From Xylaria sp. FL1777 (Eukaryota; Ascomycota; Sordariomycetes; Xylariales; Xylariaceae), in NCBI GenBank assembly GCA_022578965.1, contig MU400555.1, positions 124,001-188,000 of the forward strand: a stretch of 64,000 bases of DNA. The letters are read 5' to 3'. A model generated the notes under the pieces. The model worked only from the letters and a program-made list of their open reading frames with translations, was not told the DNA's origin and searched no databases. The position numbers and the translations under genes are program-made. The first letter of the stretch is position 1. Each line of letters opens with the position of its first letter. Positions 1 to 11,627 of the stretch are shown in pieces.

Positions 1-865
1 TAGCAGCCTGCGTGACTTAGCCGCGGGGTGAAAGAAGTGAAGTGAGGTTTAAGTCGAGGTAAAAAATGTGAGATATCGAGATTTTGAATTGGTGATGCTT
101 ATTGGTTGGTTAGTTAATGGAACGGGCTGGTCCGCTCGGTAGCATAGGGTAGCTTAGGGTCGTTAGACCGCTAAGTACCCCCATCTTTCGTCTCCGTGGA
201 GATCGATGGAGCAAGTAACTAATTCTCAATTATTCTTAAAGAATTTCTACTGCTGCGGGAATTATAGGGGGCTCATTAAGTATTTAATCTAGGTAGACTT
301 ATAGGGTATAAATAGTAGAGTTTCTGATCTCTGTTTACTTTAAAGTTCGTGTTCCCTTTTTTGATCATTTGGGCCTGAAATTCATGATAGCTCCTGACTA
401 ATGTAAAAAGTCAAAAATTTACACTTAATGCTAGATAACAAGAAAGACTATTGTTATTATTAGTCACCTTCCTTTTTCGCGTTCCCATGGCATATACTCC
501 TATAGGGATAATGGCATAGCTGTTCGAAAACCAGGTATTCTTTAACTGTTGCAATCTATCTAACTTTTTACAATACTGTAATTTAAAGTAAAAAACCATG
601 AGTATATACAGCGTACAATACATTATTGTGTTTTGCTATTAACATCATATATGATATTCTACTACAAACGCTGCCTTGAAGGGACCATGTGCCCATTCGT
701 ATATGCCCCGAAATATCTATATACATAAGTGGCCAAGAATACCAGATCTTGCAAATAGAAACCACAGAAGAAGCATGGCCCAGCGATGCATAAGCGTCTA
801 GAAACCACGACCCCAGCACAAAAAAGTCGTATATACATAAAATCACCACCCGCAACAAGGCGCGA
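1..865. other. Intergenic, no gene seen
   Basis: Only short, compositionally odd reading frames occur here, with no recognisable domain. The interval lies downstream of the hydrolase gene that ends at 866, so part of it is probably that gene's 3' UTR. A GGCAGA hexamer tandem (about 893-920) straddles this boundary and encodes the Leu-Pro tail of the hydrolase. Confidence 0.5.
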
Positions 866-2758
866 TCAAAGCTTCGGGCTAGTAAGAACAGGCAGAGGCA
901 GAGGCAGAGGCAGAGGCAGAGCAGGCGCCTCCCTCCCGACCTTAGCATACGCCATAGCAAAGACGTCGTGCTCATCGTACGGCGTGAGCCTCTCGACGTC
1001 GCCCTCGGACTCCTCGAGGGTCTTGGCCTTGACGTAGGTGTAGCAGGAGACGATGCGGTCGGGGTTCTTGCGGGAGGCGGTGATGAAGCGGGCCCAGGCC
1101 TGGACGCAGCGCTCGGTCTGGGGCAGCCGGGGCAGCATGACGGCGAAGACGTGGGGCATGGCCTCGAACTCGTCGAAGACGACGCGCACGCCGTCGCGCC
1201 GCAGCTTGGCCACGAGGTACCGGGCCTCGTCCGCCAGGCACTCCCAGCCGCACGCCAGCCACACCGGCGGCGCCCCGGCCCAGCTGGGCGCGAGGTGCAG
1301 CGTCACCAGCGGGTGCAGGCGCAGCGCGTCCGCCACGTACAGCAGCTTGCGCGGCGGCTTCGCGGGCCAGATGGCGTCGGGCGCCGGCTGCGCTCGCTCG
1401 AGACGCTCTGGGCCCGGCAGGTAGTCCCATTTGCGGTTCGTCGACCACGACGGCATGCTCTCTACTATGTCGATCCACTGTAGAATTTCGCTGGGGTTAG
1501 TATTCTACTCTTTCAGGTGAGATGTGCAGTGTAGTGCAGTGTGTAATGCATGGGTTTCGGGGAAGTTCCGCATTGGGCTCCCGACACAACTTTCGCTGGG
1601 GATTTTTTTTTTTTTTTTTTTTTTTCGTCCGCAAGCAGCTAGAATAGGAAGAAAATGACTTCGGGGGGGAAGGATAGCTTACTGGCGAGAGCAGCGTGAT
1701 GCCCGCTGGCAGTGGCACTTCGCGTTTCACGCCGAACCACGCTATCTTGGTGTTCTGCCGGCGCAGCTGCAGGATTGTCTGCGTCAGAGCCAGAGCGAGG
1801 TTACCCCCGGCACTGTTTCACCGCTACGTCAGCTGCGCCGTATCTTGTGTGTCTAGGAGGTACGATCTCTCTCCTATTCATTTGGAATGGGGTGATTTTC
1901 TCCTACCTGTCACCGCCGAAAACAATATCCCTTGGAGACACAGGCTCGTGAATTGACCCAGGGGGCGGATATAGCAGCGTGAAATACGAGACCAGCGCGT
2001 CCAGCAACGCCGCCGGGAAGGGGTGTTGAGGCGCCAGCCTGTAGCGGACAGAGTAGACGCGGCCGCCGAAGACTTTCGCTAGCCGCTTAACGAACCCGCG
2101 ATGCGTCGCCGGGTCGCCGAGGAAGTAGGCGCCGCCGTGGAAGTACAGCACCGTGGTGGCGTTCTTGCACTCCTTCATCATGGCCTCGTACTTCCGCTCC
2201 TCGGGGATGGCCGGGACGGGCTCGTCCTTGGCCACGCCGGCCCTGTAGCCCGTCCATTCGGCCTCGACGTGCACGAGGTCGGGGACCTCGAAGCCGGCCT
2301 GCCGCGCTTCGGCGTCGCTCATCGACCGGATCACGCCCATGAGCGCTTCTTGAATCCCCCTTTCCGGGGGCACGTCGGAGACGGCATTGCTGATCCAGAT
2401 GTCGCCCTTCACGCCGGGATCCAGGAGCGACATGGCCTGCGTCTCGGCTACAGGCCGTATCTTCTTCGAGTCGCCTATCGTCGCGCGCAGCACCGCCACG
2501 ATCATGTCCGTCTCCAAGTCCAAGTACCTAGCTGTTTCCGACAACCCCAATACATGAAGGAAGAACGTGCGCAGGATGGAAGGGATCTTGGGCACCAAGG
2601 ACAATAAGATCTTGGCCCGGTTCTTCCTCATCTGAGCGGCCTGCTCCTTTGCCGCGTCCTCGGCAGCCATTGTCGAAAGTGTGTATTCGTGGTTCGTGGG
2701 AGTCGGAGGCGTCGCGGGCCGCTCGATCTGGGGTCGACCTCGGCTAGATTGCCGCCGC

Positions 2759-2790
<32 letters not shown>

Positions 2791-2802
2791 ACTGATCTGC
2801 AT
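866..2802 (-). CDS. HSL-type alpha/beta hydrolase (lipase/esterase family)
   Basis: Predicted serine hydrolase of the hormone-sensitive-lipase-like family; substrate unknown. Three exons join in frame: 1907-2802, 1683-1812 and 866-1477, giving 545 residues. The oxyanion motif HGGAYFLG starts at residue 222. The nucleophile elbow GDSAGGN is created exactly across intron 1 (Ser299), and the catalytic His is His451 in EAMPHVFA. The acid position of the usual DxLxDE motif reads ECLADE, so Glu421 replaces Asp. Intron 2 contains a 23-base homopolymer (1603-1625) and an ATACTAAC branch site. The N-terminus carries a poly-Gln run from a CTG repeat; Met45 (2670) is a reasonable alternative start that would omit it. 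The C-terminus is a Leu-Pro repeat encoded by a hexamer tandem. No signal peptide is evident. It is the first of seven minus-strand genes. Confidence 0.85.
2761..2790. repeat. CTG/CAG trinucleotide repeat
   Basis: A near-perfect CTG tandem on the plus strand reads as CAG (Gln) on the coding strand of the hydrolase, just after its first Met. Such repeats are prone to length change. Here it would only alter a dispensable-looking N-terminal extension. Confidence 0.9.
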
Positions 2803-4580
2803 ATTTGCCTATTTAGGAAATTGGAGTAGATAGTCGCGGGGCGCTAATGCTTCTTTTTTGTTTAGCTTCGCCACGAGCAATTCATCACCGTAGGAAGAAG
2901 GAATTGAAGTGAAAAGGCACTTCTTTTTTTCTAAGTTTCTGATCCCTTAGTGACCTCTTCGCGCTCTTTTTCTGAAGCTGCACCTTTATATATATTTTAG
3001 CTATTTGACTGTAGACAGAATCGATTAGTTCAGCAGGTGTGCTAGAATTAGTTGATGACCTTATATATATACTTGTCTTTTGACGACTGCAAACTCGTTG
3101 TCAACTTTTTGGCAAAGTCGTATTATGCGTAATTCACTGGTTATGAGGCCACCAAATTGAAAAGCAGACGCGTAGGCCTGCCTATTTTCCAAGAAACGGA
3201 TTGACTACCTATGCCAGTCAATCCGAGCAACGACTGCGAGACAATACGACTTCCTCGGATAGGCGCCCGTCAAACGCTCAGCCCTAGGATGCATCCACGT
3301 GTAATTTACTGTAGAACTGAAACCACAACACCACAACACCCAATGCCTCGTTTGCGCTGGTTCTGGAACGACATAGAAGCCGAGGTTCGGGATCTCGGAT
3401 CGCCGAAGTTAGGTATCTATCTATCTTCTGTCTTTACATAAATAACAATACAGACAGGGCTGGCTACACAACGTCAACTCGTGATTTTTGAGGATCCGCA
3501 TGACCTTTCTCCTATGGTCGCTATCTGTCGACGTCACAACAACAACACAGCATTCGATGAGACGTAGCAGCTGGAGAAAGAAAGAAAAGACAAGCTCGCT
3601 CCCGTATTGCCCCATGGGGAGGCAAATAGTACCCTGCATTTTTCGGGTAGTTTGCATACCTAATCTCGCATATCCTTACCGGCTGGATTGGATTGGATGA
3701 CTTACGGGTTGACGTTGGATGTTGCTGATGATGATCATGACGATGACGATATTGCTATTGTTGTTTCTCTTTCTTATATACCTACCTACTGTATAGCATA
3801 GAGTAGCACTATAGAACGTGTGCATTGCCCGTCCTTAAGGGCCACGCAAGCAAGCGGACGGGCCAATCATTGTCGGAATTGGGCTTGATGCACAACTGCC
3901 CAGCTAAAAAAAAAGTCACAACTTCAAGCTTAACAGCTACCAGTTAAATGCTTGACGTTCTCTTATCACCATTCTTGTCATCTCTCAAAATAGAGCGCAG
4001 CATATAACAATTCATCATCTCGTATCTACACCACGTAACGACTTTTCTTATCTACGCATGCTTCTACTCATCAGTGTGTGATTTGAGCCAGCAGTATGAA
4101 ACAGCATCGCAACATACAATTCAGAATAGAATGATCATGTGTCTATATTACTGGGTGAAATCACAGCACGGCTGTGTTTCTTATGACACTCAGTTATCCC
4201 ATAAATCGGTCTTTTCCACGAATTCGCCCCTCTCAATAAAAGTCTCCAGTATAAGGAACTCAGCGCTACGATAGCAAAGCTAATTCGGTATAGATCAAGG
4301 CGCTTTCAAGGCGTAGATATCTTGTCAGGGGCTAATCATGCATTCCGAGTAGATATTTCTCGCTAGACTAACCTCCAATATTCCTGTTGATTCCTCTCAC
4401 GATTTATCTCTTCGCTTGTCCAACGGATACTAAGTACCTAATACATATCCTTATCCTCGCTATTATTTTGTACAACAGGGTGTCATAGCTAGCCATCCCT
4501 GAATCCTAAAAAAAAGAAAAAAAGCGATGCATTATCTGTATTCATATGCTTTGGCGTCCTCCTTCTGGTTACGACGATAT
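2803..4580. other. Intergenic between the hydrolase and PEX14
   Basis: This stretch should contain the hydrolase promoter (2.8-3.5 kb) and the PEX14 3' UTR (near 4.5 kb). It holds TA-rich tracts such as tatatatat at 2991 and 3064 and a GAT/CAT-rich tract at 3726-3760. No credible coding frame or RNA gene was seen. Confidence 0.5.
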
Positions 4581-5841
4581 CTAGGAGCTGCTTCCGGCAG
4601 GCGAGGAGCTGCTAGCCCCGTTCGCCGACGTCTTGGTATTACTAGCGGCCATCTGCCAGGCTGGAATCGACGCCTTGCCTGTTGGCATGCCGCTGCCAAA
4701 GGGACTGGATCGCCCATTAAGCGATGAGATGTAATCTTGCTTGCTTGGCGTTGACGACGATGCGCCAGCGTTGTTTCCGTCCTGGGCACCGTTGCTGCCG
4801 TTCAAGCCATCATTCTCTTTCCCCTCTGCAGACGGGGTTATCGTTGGGCTCGCAGACGTTGCGTTGGCGCTGGTAGGTCGAAGAGGAGCGCTTGCCCCGC
4901 CATTATACGTCGCAGTCGATCCGGGAAGAGGCGATGCAGTGGCCGGTGCCGAATTCATGCGTTGCGAGATCAGAGACTTCAAGCTCCTGACTTCGTTACT
5001 AATCTCCTTGAGCCGACCGTCGGTAAACTCCTTGTGCGCGGTCATGGATTTGGGGATAGTGGCATTGATGTTCTTGATGTCGTCGCGTAGACGCTCCGTC
5101 TCATCCTCTTGCCTTCGGCTTGCGGATTTCGACTCCCGCACGAATGCCTCAAGGTCCTCGAGGACTTTGTCCAGTTTCTCCGTCCTGGCCGCCTCGGATT
5201 GCTTTAGGGCCTCTGTATCCTTTGCTAATTGCTCGAGCGTCGCAAATGCTTTCTCGAACTGTTCGTCCACCGTCGTCTTGTCTTGGTCTAGTTTCTCTGG
5301 CGTAGGTGGGGCTATGAGAGGGTAGAGATATCGCTGTGTTTACGTTAGCATTCTGAGCTTACTATAGAGAAAACAGGCGGTCAGGTTGCACCTTTGACAT
5401 GAAATACAAGCCGTAGCTGACTCCCCCTACCACCGTGGCCATGATAAACCAGTCGCGCCAATCCCTCTTAGGAGGCTCTGGAGGAGGTGCTTGCCATCCA
5501 TACGGGGGCGGCTGTTGGTACTGGGGGTAGTATGGTTGTTGCTGGGCTGCTGTCGAGACAGCCTGTGGCGGTGACGAAGTAGGGGGCGGCGAAGATCCTG
5601 CGCGCGCAAACGCGATATCTATCTCTTCTTGTGTGAGATTTTTGGATCGCAAAAACGACAGCTTGTTCTCTATGGGCGAGGAGACGACGTTCGGGTCTTG
5701 TAGGACTGTACGGCAAGTTGGTTAGTTACTGCTGTCACTTTGGGGTGATGCTCTCTCTGCATCCACCGGTTCGAGCAATGCAAGACCAGTCGTCGACGTA
5801 CACGAAACCGCCGAGGACACAATGTCCTCGCGAGGAGCCAT
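4581..5841 (-). CDS. PEX14: Peroxin-14, peroxisomal docking protein
   Basis: Component of the peroxisomal matrix-protein docking complex that receives the PEX5/PEX7 cargo receptors. Three exons, 5802-5841, 5392-5705 and 4581-5333, join in frame to 368 residues. The conserved PEX14 N-terminal domain spans about residues 5-50, with the hallmarks FLQDP, SPIENKLSFLRSK and LTQEEIDIAF. A Pro/Gln-rich linker follows. A hydrophobic segment after RDWRDW, near residues 97-112, ends with YFMSK at residue 118. Intron 2 uses a GTGCAA donor and a GCTAAC branch, and this join gives the family-typical MSKRYLYPLIAPPTPEKL. A later GTAAGC donor would break the frame. Residues about 135-215 are heptad-like and charged (coiled coil). 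The C-terminus is Ser/Gly/Asn-rich and low complexity. Confidence 0.92.
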
Positions 5842-6735
5842 ATTTGCAGCTTGGGTTCGCTACGAATATGTCATATCATATTATGTAGGTTGTGGTAGAA
5901 TGAAGATGGAGGTGTCGCGTATTGATAATAGGAAGTAGGGTGCTAGAAAAGAGCTGGCGATTCATTTGATGACGAACCTTGGCTGGTCCACACTTGATCC
6001 ACACTGGGCTTGAGGATGGGACTTGCTCGGCCGGCTTGGACCGAGGCTCACGGTCACCCGCCATCGGTACTACGAGCCTAGTTACTTGCTTCTTGTCACG
6101 TGAGCGCACCCAGGTAATTCATCATCATAGCCAATGCTTGGTACAATAGGGTCACCACCAAGCCTACAGTACATACACGAATATATACAACAAAAAACTA
6201 ATCAAATTAATCATATCACACGAGACCACGTAACGAAACAAGATCTATCGATGCATTCCTCTGTACTGCGTAAAATATAAATCTATTCATCTGTCAAACA
6301 CTTGATTGTTACTATATCATGCCAACCCTCTATTCTCCGAAGCGGGAGGGCTCTATCTACATTACTAACATTCATGCCCGTCCTAAATCTAGAGACCTAT
6401 CTATCCATCTCTGATTAAAGCAGCTCCCATTCTAATTATCACCTCCCGGTCCAAACAAGCTATAAGCTAACTTAGAGTATTCAGCTAGAACCAAAACTTC
6501 TCTCTCCAGGCCTGTTAAAGGCTCTCTTCCAAGGGTCCCGTCGCAGCACTAGGTAATCCAGCAAGTTCGAGTTCGAAATCAACCCACGAAAGCCGCCGTG
6601 ACGTGACGCGCTTCATTAACGTCGGCGATGGAAGAACCCCATAGCTCGTTCAACATGATGCCCAAGTGGGCGAAGCAGACAAGACAGGGGTCTTCCGCGT
6701 AAAATAAATTTGTAACTCCAGATCAAGGTTTCACA
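5842..6735. other. Intergenic, PEX14 promoter side
   Basis: About 0.9 kb between the PEX14 start and the 3' end of the next minus-strand gene. It is AT-richer than the flanking exons and has no credible reading frame. PEX14 promoter elements should lie in the first few hundred bases, but none is distinctive. Confidence 0.45.
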
Positions 6736-8055
6736 TCACCAACTCATCAAGCCTTTCCCGCGATCAAAACCACCGCGCAGCTGACTACCGGGCTTCACCA
6801 CCTTGCCCTGAAGGACGGTGTATTTCACGATGTTCTCGCAGTCCTCGGGCCGGATGCGCGCGAGCCAGATACACTGGCCAGCGCCCGTGTCTTCATCTCC
6901 CTCGCCGTTTTCCTGTTTCGCCTCGGGCTTTTCTGTCTTCTGCACGACCTTCTTAATTTGCGCCTCCTCGTTCGGCGCCAAGTTGCCCCTTTCAACAGCG
7001 TCTACCCCAAATGCGTCGGGACGACGGTAGATCATCATGTTGGCCGAGTACTTGTGGCCCCCGACGTGATTTATGAAGTATATGCCTACACCGCCGGGTC
7101 GCTCGTCGTCGAGGTCACGGAACAAGCCTAGGGGCCGCAGATGCCGCTCTAGTTCCTTCCGTATTATGGGGGCGCTTTGTCCGCAGCGGGCATCGCGCGT
7201 CTTGTGGGAGCAGAGGAGGATGACGGCGCGGTGTGGACAGGGGCGGGCGAGCACTTGCTGCGCGTCGGGGAGGTTGGGAAGAGGGAGCGAGCGCGGTAAT
7301 GTGATGGGCTCGAGGGGCGACTTGGAGGTCGGCGCATGGTTGATGTAGTCGGATATTAGGAGAGGGACGGCGGCAGGGGTGATATTTTCGACGATGGTGA
7401 AGGCGGGGAGGAGTATGGCGGTTGTGGGCTCAGAGTAATCTGACGTGTGCGAGGGCGTGGGCATGTTCGAGGCCGAAAGCATGAGCCGCTGTTTGACATG
7501 ATTCCTCTCGTTAGTCAACTGATCCATGAAGTTCACGACGTAGCGACAACCTAAAGGGTTTGGCGCATTGCGCCTAGACATGACTTTCTTCCTTAAGCCT
7601 AATACATAGTGGGATGGGTAGTTTTAGTGGACTGGTCCGAGTTGCAGCTCGCAACATAAACTACGTACCCCGTTTGTAGGTTTGGCAGCATGGCCGAATG
7701 CTTCCATGACGCTGCCCTTTTCATGTTCGACATCGCGCACCCAGTCCGACTTGCCAGTGGCAACAATGATGTGGGTGCTCCAGGGCTTCACATGGCCATA
7801 CAGCAAATCGCTCTCCTCGATCTTGAAGCCACGAGGGTACGAGACGTGGCAGCTCTCGCAGTCGTGGGTGCAATCCTCGCCGTCGACGGCGGGATCCGTG
7901 GCCGTGAACAACTCGGCCAGGTCAGGAGCCGAGGACGGCTCCTCTCCAGTGGCGATTCTCCGCGCAGTGCCGAGTAGCGACATGAATCCCAACGCCACCT
8001 TTTGTTTTAGAGGTGGCTGTCGCGGTTCTGAAGTAGAGGAAGCCCTGGCCGCCAT
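6736..8055 (-). CDS. AIM32: AIM32/APD1-type sucrase/ferredoxin-like protein
   Basis: Thioredoxin-fold, ferredoxin-like protein of the Suc_Fer-like family, which includes yeast Aim32 and Apd1 and binds a [2Fe-2S] cluster with mixed Cys/His ligands. Two exons, 7669-8055 and 6736-7488, give 379 residues. The N-terminal part has a Cys-rich stretch, CTHDCESC. The middle has LLCSHKTRDARCGQSAP (Cys222, Cys231), followed by the family signature NHVGGHKYSAN with His270 and His274, the expected cluster ligands. The reading frame stays open upstream of exon 2, but splicing after NG to RLMLSASNMP uses a CTAAC branch and a CAG acceptor, restores the family alignment and keeps frame. The residues encoded at 7489-7581 are therefore intronic. 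Which yeast paralogue it matches best is uncertain, and so is its mitochondrial or cytosolic location. Confidence 0.85.
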
Positions 8056-9362
8056 CGTGACTTGAGCAAAGAGTAGGCGACTCGATCCCGGCTTGCCCTA
8101 GACTGGGACTCCCTTCTTACTATATATTACCTACTTAGTTAGCTTATCTGATCTCACCAGTCAGCCATTCTTATATCGCCATCTGGGCACCGCGCGGCAA
8201 GTGGGGGGTTTCAATACACCATTCGTTTCACTTTCGGTCGTAGTCGTGCTAGACATAGACGATAATTACTGACCTATTACAAATTGGCGGTGAAGGCAGA
8301 GTAAAGTGAGAGCTTTGGGGTTGATGCCTTGCCCCGCTGAATGAATCACTAGTCTCGGGCGACGATGCTATCTCTAGATGATGAAATAATCCCTAAGGTT
8401 AGGCAGCCGTATAGCTATGAGAGCTTATCTCTTTTGGCGAAATCGGTCGAAGCCATGAGTCTAGAGTACGTACAATCGTAAATAAGAGGTATGTATGCAT
8501 TGTGTATTTGTAAGTGGCATATAAGTACCTACCTACGCAATATGGTCGATCATATCAGATAATTACGACAACGACAACGACAACGAGGACTCTCGGGATT
8601 CTGCTCGGAAATCCACTTCAACCCCCGGACAAGCTCGGTGGTAAAGGGTTTGAAGCCGACGGCACGGAGAAACTCATTCGGGGACCGAGATTGGGTCCAT
8701 CTTAAGCTCGGAGAAAAGCCCTTGCTGTACACTAGTAAAAGAGTTACACAGTAGTCTGACCTGGGCGGGACTCTTTACTTTTGATGACTTATCAGATCGA
8801 TTACGTGACAATTTTCGAAAGGGTCGACCCTGTCTTACAGATTTGCCAGTGGCTGGCCAAAGCTTATCAGATCTAATCTAAAGGAACTATTGGTCGAATC
8901 CTGGCAGATGTACCCCACCCTCTGCCGGTACAGGTACCCGTACCAACCTGAGGTACCATGCATTAGGTGTCACATTGAAGCATTTCAACAGAAAATTTCA
9001 GAGGTAGCATCACCTGGTATTTCTATTTACCTAGGTAGGTCCTTAGGTAGGTAGGTTCTAAGTAGCACTTTCACTATGAGTTGAATAATTCTGAATAATA
9101 ACCGTTTTACGCATTTAGTCCCCGTCTTTTCCCCCCCAAAATGGATGTGAATCCCATTCCATGTACCTATATCGCCAAGGGTTACTAAACACCACCTAAC
9201 GAACTCATTTATCACAATAACAACACGGGTATGCCCTACGTCCAGTTACCTACTACTAGATCGAAACAGAAAGAGAAAAGAAAGAAAAAGAGAAAGCCAC
9301 CTAGTAAACAATTTCACTGTCAGCCTCTTTAACTGAACGAATAACCCCCCAAACAGAAGCAA
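8056..9362. other. Intergenic, no gene seen
   Basis: It contains a short CGACAA/CAACGA tandem (8567-8586), an ACCTAGGTAGG-type tract at 9030-9058 and purine-rich A/G runs at 9265-9300. The lower part is the AIM32-like promoter and the upper part the 3' flank of the acyltransferase. No domain-bearing frame was found. Confidence 0.5.
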
Positions 9363-11627
9363 TCATGCATCGCTCTCATCGTCGTTCACTGAGACCCCGC
9401 TCTTTCTCCTCCTCAGCTGGCTCCTCTCCTTCATTGCTGCCCTGATTTTGTTATTCGCCTCGTGGAATCCTTCTTGAGAGTCCAAGGAAGTAAAACCAGA
9501 CACTGGGAATCCCATAGACCCGAACCCACCGCCGGCACTGCTGCTTCTACTTCTAGACCGAGATGGTGGTCGTGTAGCAAACATGCCAATCGCTCCAATG
9601 TTGCTGAAGGACTCGTTCCGCGGGATCGCACGACTCGATAGCGTCGTGTGTCTGCGCACAACACCGGGTGAGTCAGGTGGCGATGAGACGGCCGATTCGC
9701 CATCTTGACGTATGGTAGGAATGCCGGCCTCTTCTCGTGTACTGAGAAAGCCATCCTCGCGGAACGGATCAGAAACCAGTCGTGTCTTCTCAAAGTCATC
9801 GTACATATCAGGGCCAAGATCATTAATCACTTGTACGACCTGCTTCGACAGCTCTATTCGCCGCTCGCGCAGTCTTTGAACGCTATAACTCGAAGTCGGG
9901 CTAATGCATAGAATTAATGGTCGCAGTGACTTGAGGATATCCATGCCAACCTCTCCAATGCGGAAGGCTGCAAAGGTGATTGCCGGGAAGATAATCCAAG
10001 CTATCATATAAACAAGCCAGAAAGGAATGGAATCGTGTAGGTAACCCCACAAACTGTCTTGATAGACCTTGATAGCGAGAGTTACGGAATAAAGATTGTA
10101 CAGTGCTGGTGCAAAAGCCATGGCAACGAGAAGTTTCCAGGTAGCCATGACGTCTCGGCCCTGTACCTTAACAGAAGAGCCCGCGAGAGCTTCCTTGGCC
10201 TTTTGGTGGCTGATGTACTTCGTGGCGACGAAAACCGGAGCAAATAGCACGAGACCAGGCACGACGCCAATTGAGAGAACCAGAAGCTTAGCGACTCGGT
10301 AGAGTAACGTAAAGATTACCCTGAGTAGCGTCATCCTGGCATACGAAAGCTGATGGTCCCTAATATTGAGGTAGTGGAGTTGTTTATTATAGTCTCTGAG
10401 ATTATCCATCAGATCGACAATACGAGGATCCTCCTTGTACTTAGAGAAGCCTATAGCTAGCTTCCTGTTTAACTCTACAACCATTGGCAAAGGCAGTTTC
10501 TTGCCCGTGTTGTAGAGACGTCTCGCAGCCTGTATGCATGTTAAAGTATCGTAATCAGGTGCAGACACGGTGACTGCACTCAGCGCTTGGTGTACCATAT
10601 CTAGCGTTTGCGCAATAGCGTCGCGTCTTTGATTATTCTTGTATTTCTCGACTAGGTCGTCGGGGATTTTGAAAGGGGCGCCGAACTCCACCACAGCCCG
10701 TGATCGGAATTTATGAGCATGGAAGTAGTTCATGCCGACGGGAACAATTTGCAGACCGCAGTCAGGATCCTCGGCGAGGGTTCCCAGGGCCATGATGGCA
10801 ACGCCGGCCTTCAAAGGTAGTAACTCGGTTCTGTCGTGGCTACCACCCTCAGGGAAGATACCGATGCAACCGCCAGATCTCAAACGGCTGAAGACGGCCT
10901 TGTACACCTCTGTCTGATCTATATGAGGTGCCAGTTTGAACTTGGTGCCCTCATAGCCTTCCTTAGGTCCCTTCAAGTTTTGGTTACCAAAGTTGCCCTG
11001 GCTGTCGATGTCGTCTCGACCAGTCAGCTGGGACAATGAGAGCTTCCCTTTAAATGGTCGCTTCGTCCGTATTTCCTCCGGGCCGACGATCTTAGCGATG
11101 TCGACAGAGCTTCCAGATTGTCCCTTCACGGAGGGGAGGAAGATCATGCCGCCCACTTCGGCTTCCTTCTCGAAATCGGTGCCTATGCCGCGTACTAACG
11201 TCGGGTCGTTAATAGGATCGGGCATATAGATGAGACCTTTCGCAGGCTTCGCCTTATCCTGGGCTCGGCCAACAGGGACAGAACCAGTCTGGCGAGAGCC
11301 CCAGCCGATGAAACCATGTACGGATTTCTCAGCAATCAAGAGACCCACACGCCGGTTTGCTTCTTGCTTGAGAGTCCGCTGGAGGACCAGGCCGTCGACA
11401 AATTGGTTGGCATGAGGTGCTGCGACGAACAGAATAGGGCCACTCCTAGGCACACGCCAGGCGCCCCGGGGGTGAACTTCGCGGAAGAAGAGGTCGACAA
11501 GAACAGAGAATGTGTGGAGGAAGGCATCGTACTTCCATGGGGTCATGGGATACAGCTCCTTCGAGTGCTTTTCTTTCGGGGTGTTCGAGGGCGGTGCCCC
11601 GTCGCTCGTCTTGTGGTCCTCTGCCAT
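9363..11627 (-). CDS. SCT1: Glycerol-3-phosphate/DHAP O-acyltransferase
   Basis: Catalyses the first acylation step of glycerolipid synthesis (sn-glycerol-3-phosphate or dihydroxyacetone phosphate to the lyso form) in the ER membrane. This is an uninterrupted 754-residue frame, the length expected for fungal Sct1/Gpt2 enzymes. The PlsC-type acyltransferase domain begins with FVAAPHANQFVD (His72, Asp78). The FPEGGSHDR block near residue 270 is the substrate-binding motif. Hydrophobic segments follow around residues 430-470, 495-520 and 535-560. The C-terminal 150 residues are Ser/Arg-rich and probably cytosolic, like the regulatory phosphorylated tail of the yeast enzymes (family knowledge). 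The start at 11627 follows stops on the coding strand and precedes the conserved YPMTPWKYD. Whether it is the SCT1 or GPT2 orthologue cannot be told; most filamentous fungi have one. Confidence 0.93.
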   Translation of the reverse strand: MAEDHKTSDGAPPSNTPKEKHSKELYPMTPWKYDAFLHTFSVLVDLFFREVHPRGAWRVPRSGPILFVAAPHANQFVDGLVLQRTLKQEANRRVGLLIAEKSVHGFIGWGSRQTGSVPVGRAQDKAKPAKGLIYMPDPINDPTLVRGIGTDFEKEAEVGGMIFLPSVKGQSGSSVDIAKIVGPEEIRTKRPFKGKLSLSQLTGRDDIDSQGNFGNQNLKGPKEGYEGTKFKLAPHIDQTEVYKAVFSRLRSGGCIGIFPEGGSHDRTELLPLKAGVAIMALGTLAEDPDCGLQIVPVGMNYFHAHKFRSRAVVEFGAPFKIPDDLVEKYKNNQRRDAIAQTLDMVHQALSAVTVSAPDYDTLTCIQAARRLYNTGKKLPLPMVVELNRKLAIGFSKYKEDPRIVDLMDNLRDYNKQLHYLNIRDHQLSYARMTLLRVIFTLLYRVAKLLVLSIGVVPGLVLFAPVFVATKYISHQKAKEALAGSSVKVQGRDVMATWKLLVAMAFAPALYNLYSVTLAIKVYQDSLWGYLHDSIPFWLVYMIAWIIFPAITFAAFRIGEVGMDILKSLRPLILCISPTSSYSVQRLRERRIELSKQVVQVINDLGPDMYDDFEKTRLVSDPFREDGFLSTREEAGIPTIRQDGESAVSSPPDSPGVVRRHTTLSSRAIPRNESFSNIGAIGMFATRPPSRSRSRSSSAGGGFGSMGFPVSGFTSLDSQEGFHEANNKIRAAMKERSQLRRRKSGVSVNDDESDA

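Noticed and set aside
968..1483. Large plus-strand frame opposite the hydrolase
   Set aside because: GC-rich antisense shadow of a well-supported gene; repetitive Gly/Ala/Val/Arg composition and no domain.
5362..5391. PEX14 exon 2 extending to KVQPDRLFSL
   Set aside because: The GTAAGC donor there breaks the frame to exon 3. The upstream GTGCAA donor restores the conserved MSKRYLYPL.
7489..7581. N-terminal extension of AIM32 exon 2 (MSRRNAPNPLG...)
   Set aside because: The reading frame is open, but a CTAAC branch and CAG acceptor at 7489 give a clean in-frame join from KPTNG to RLMLSAS; the extension does not fit the family.
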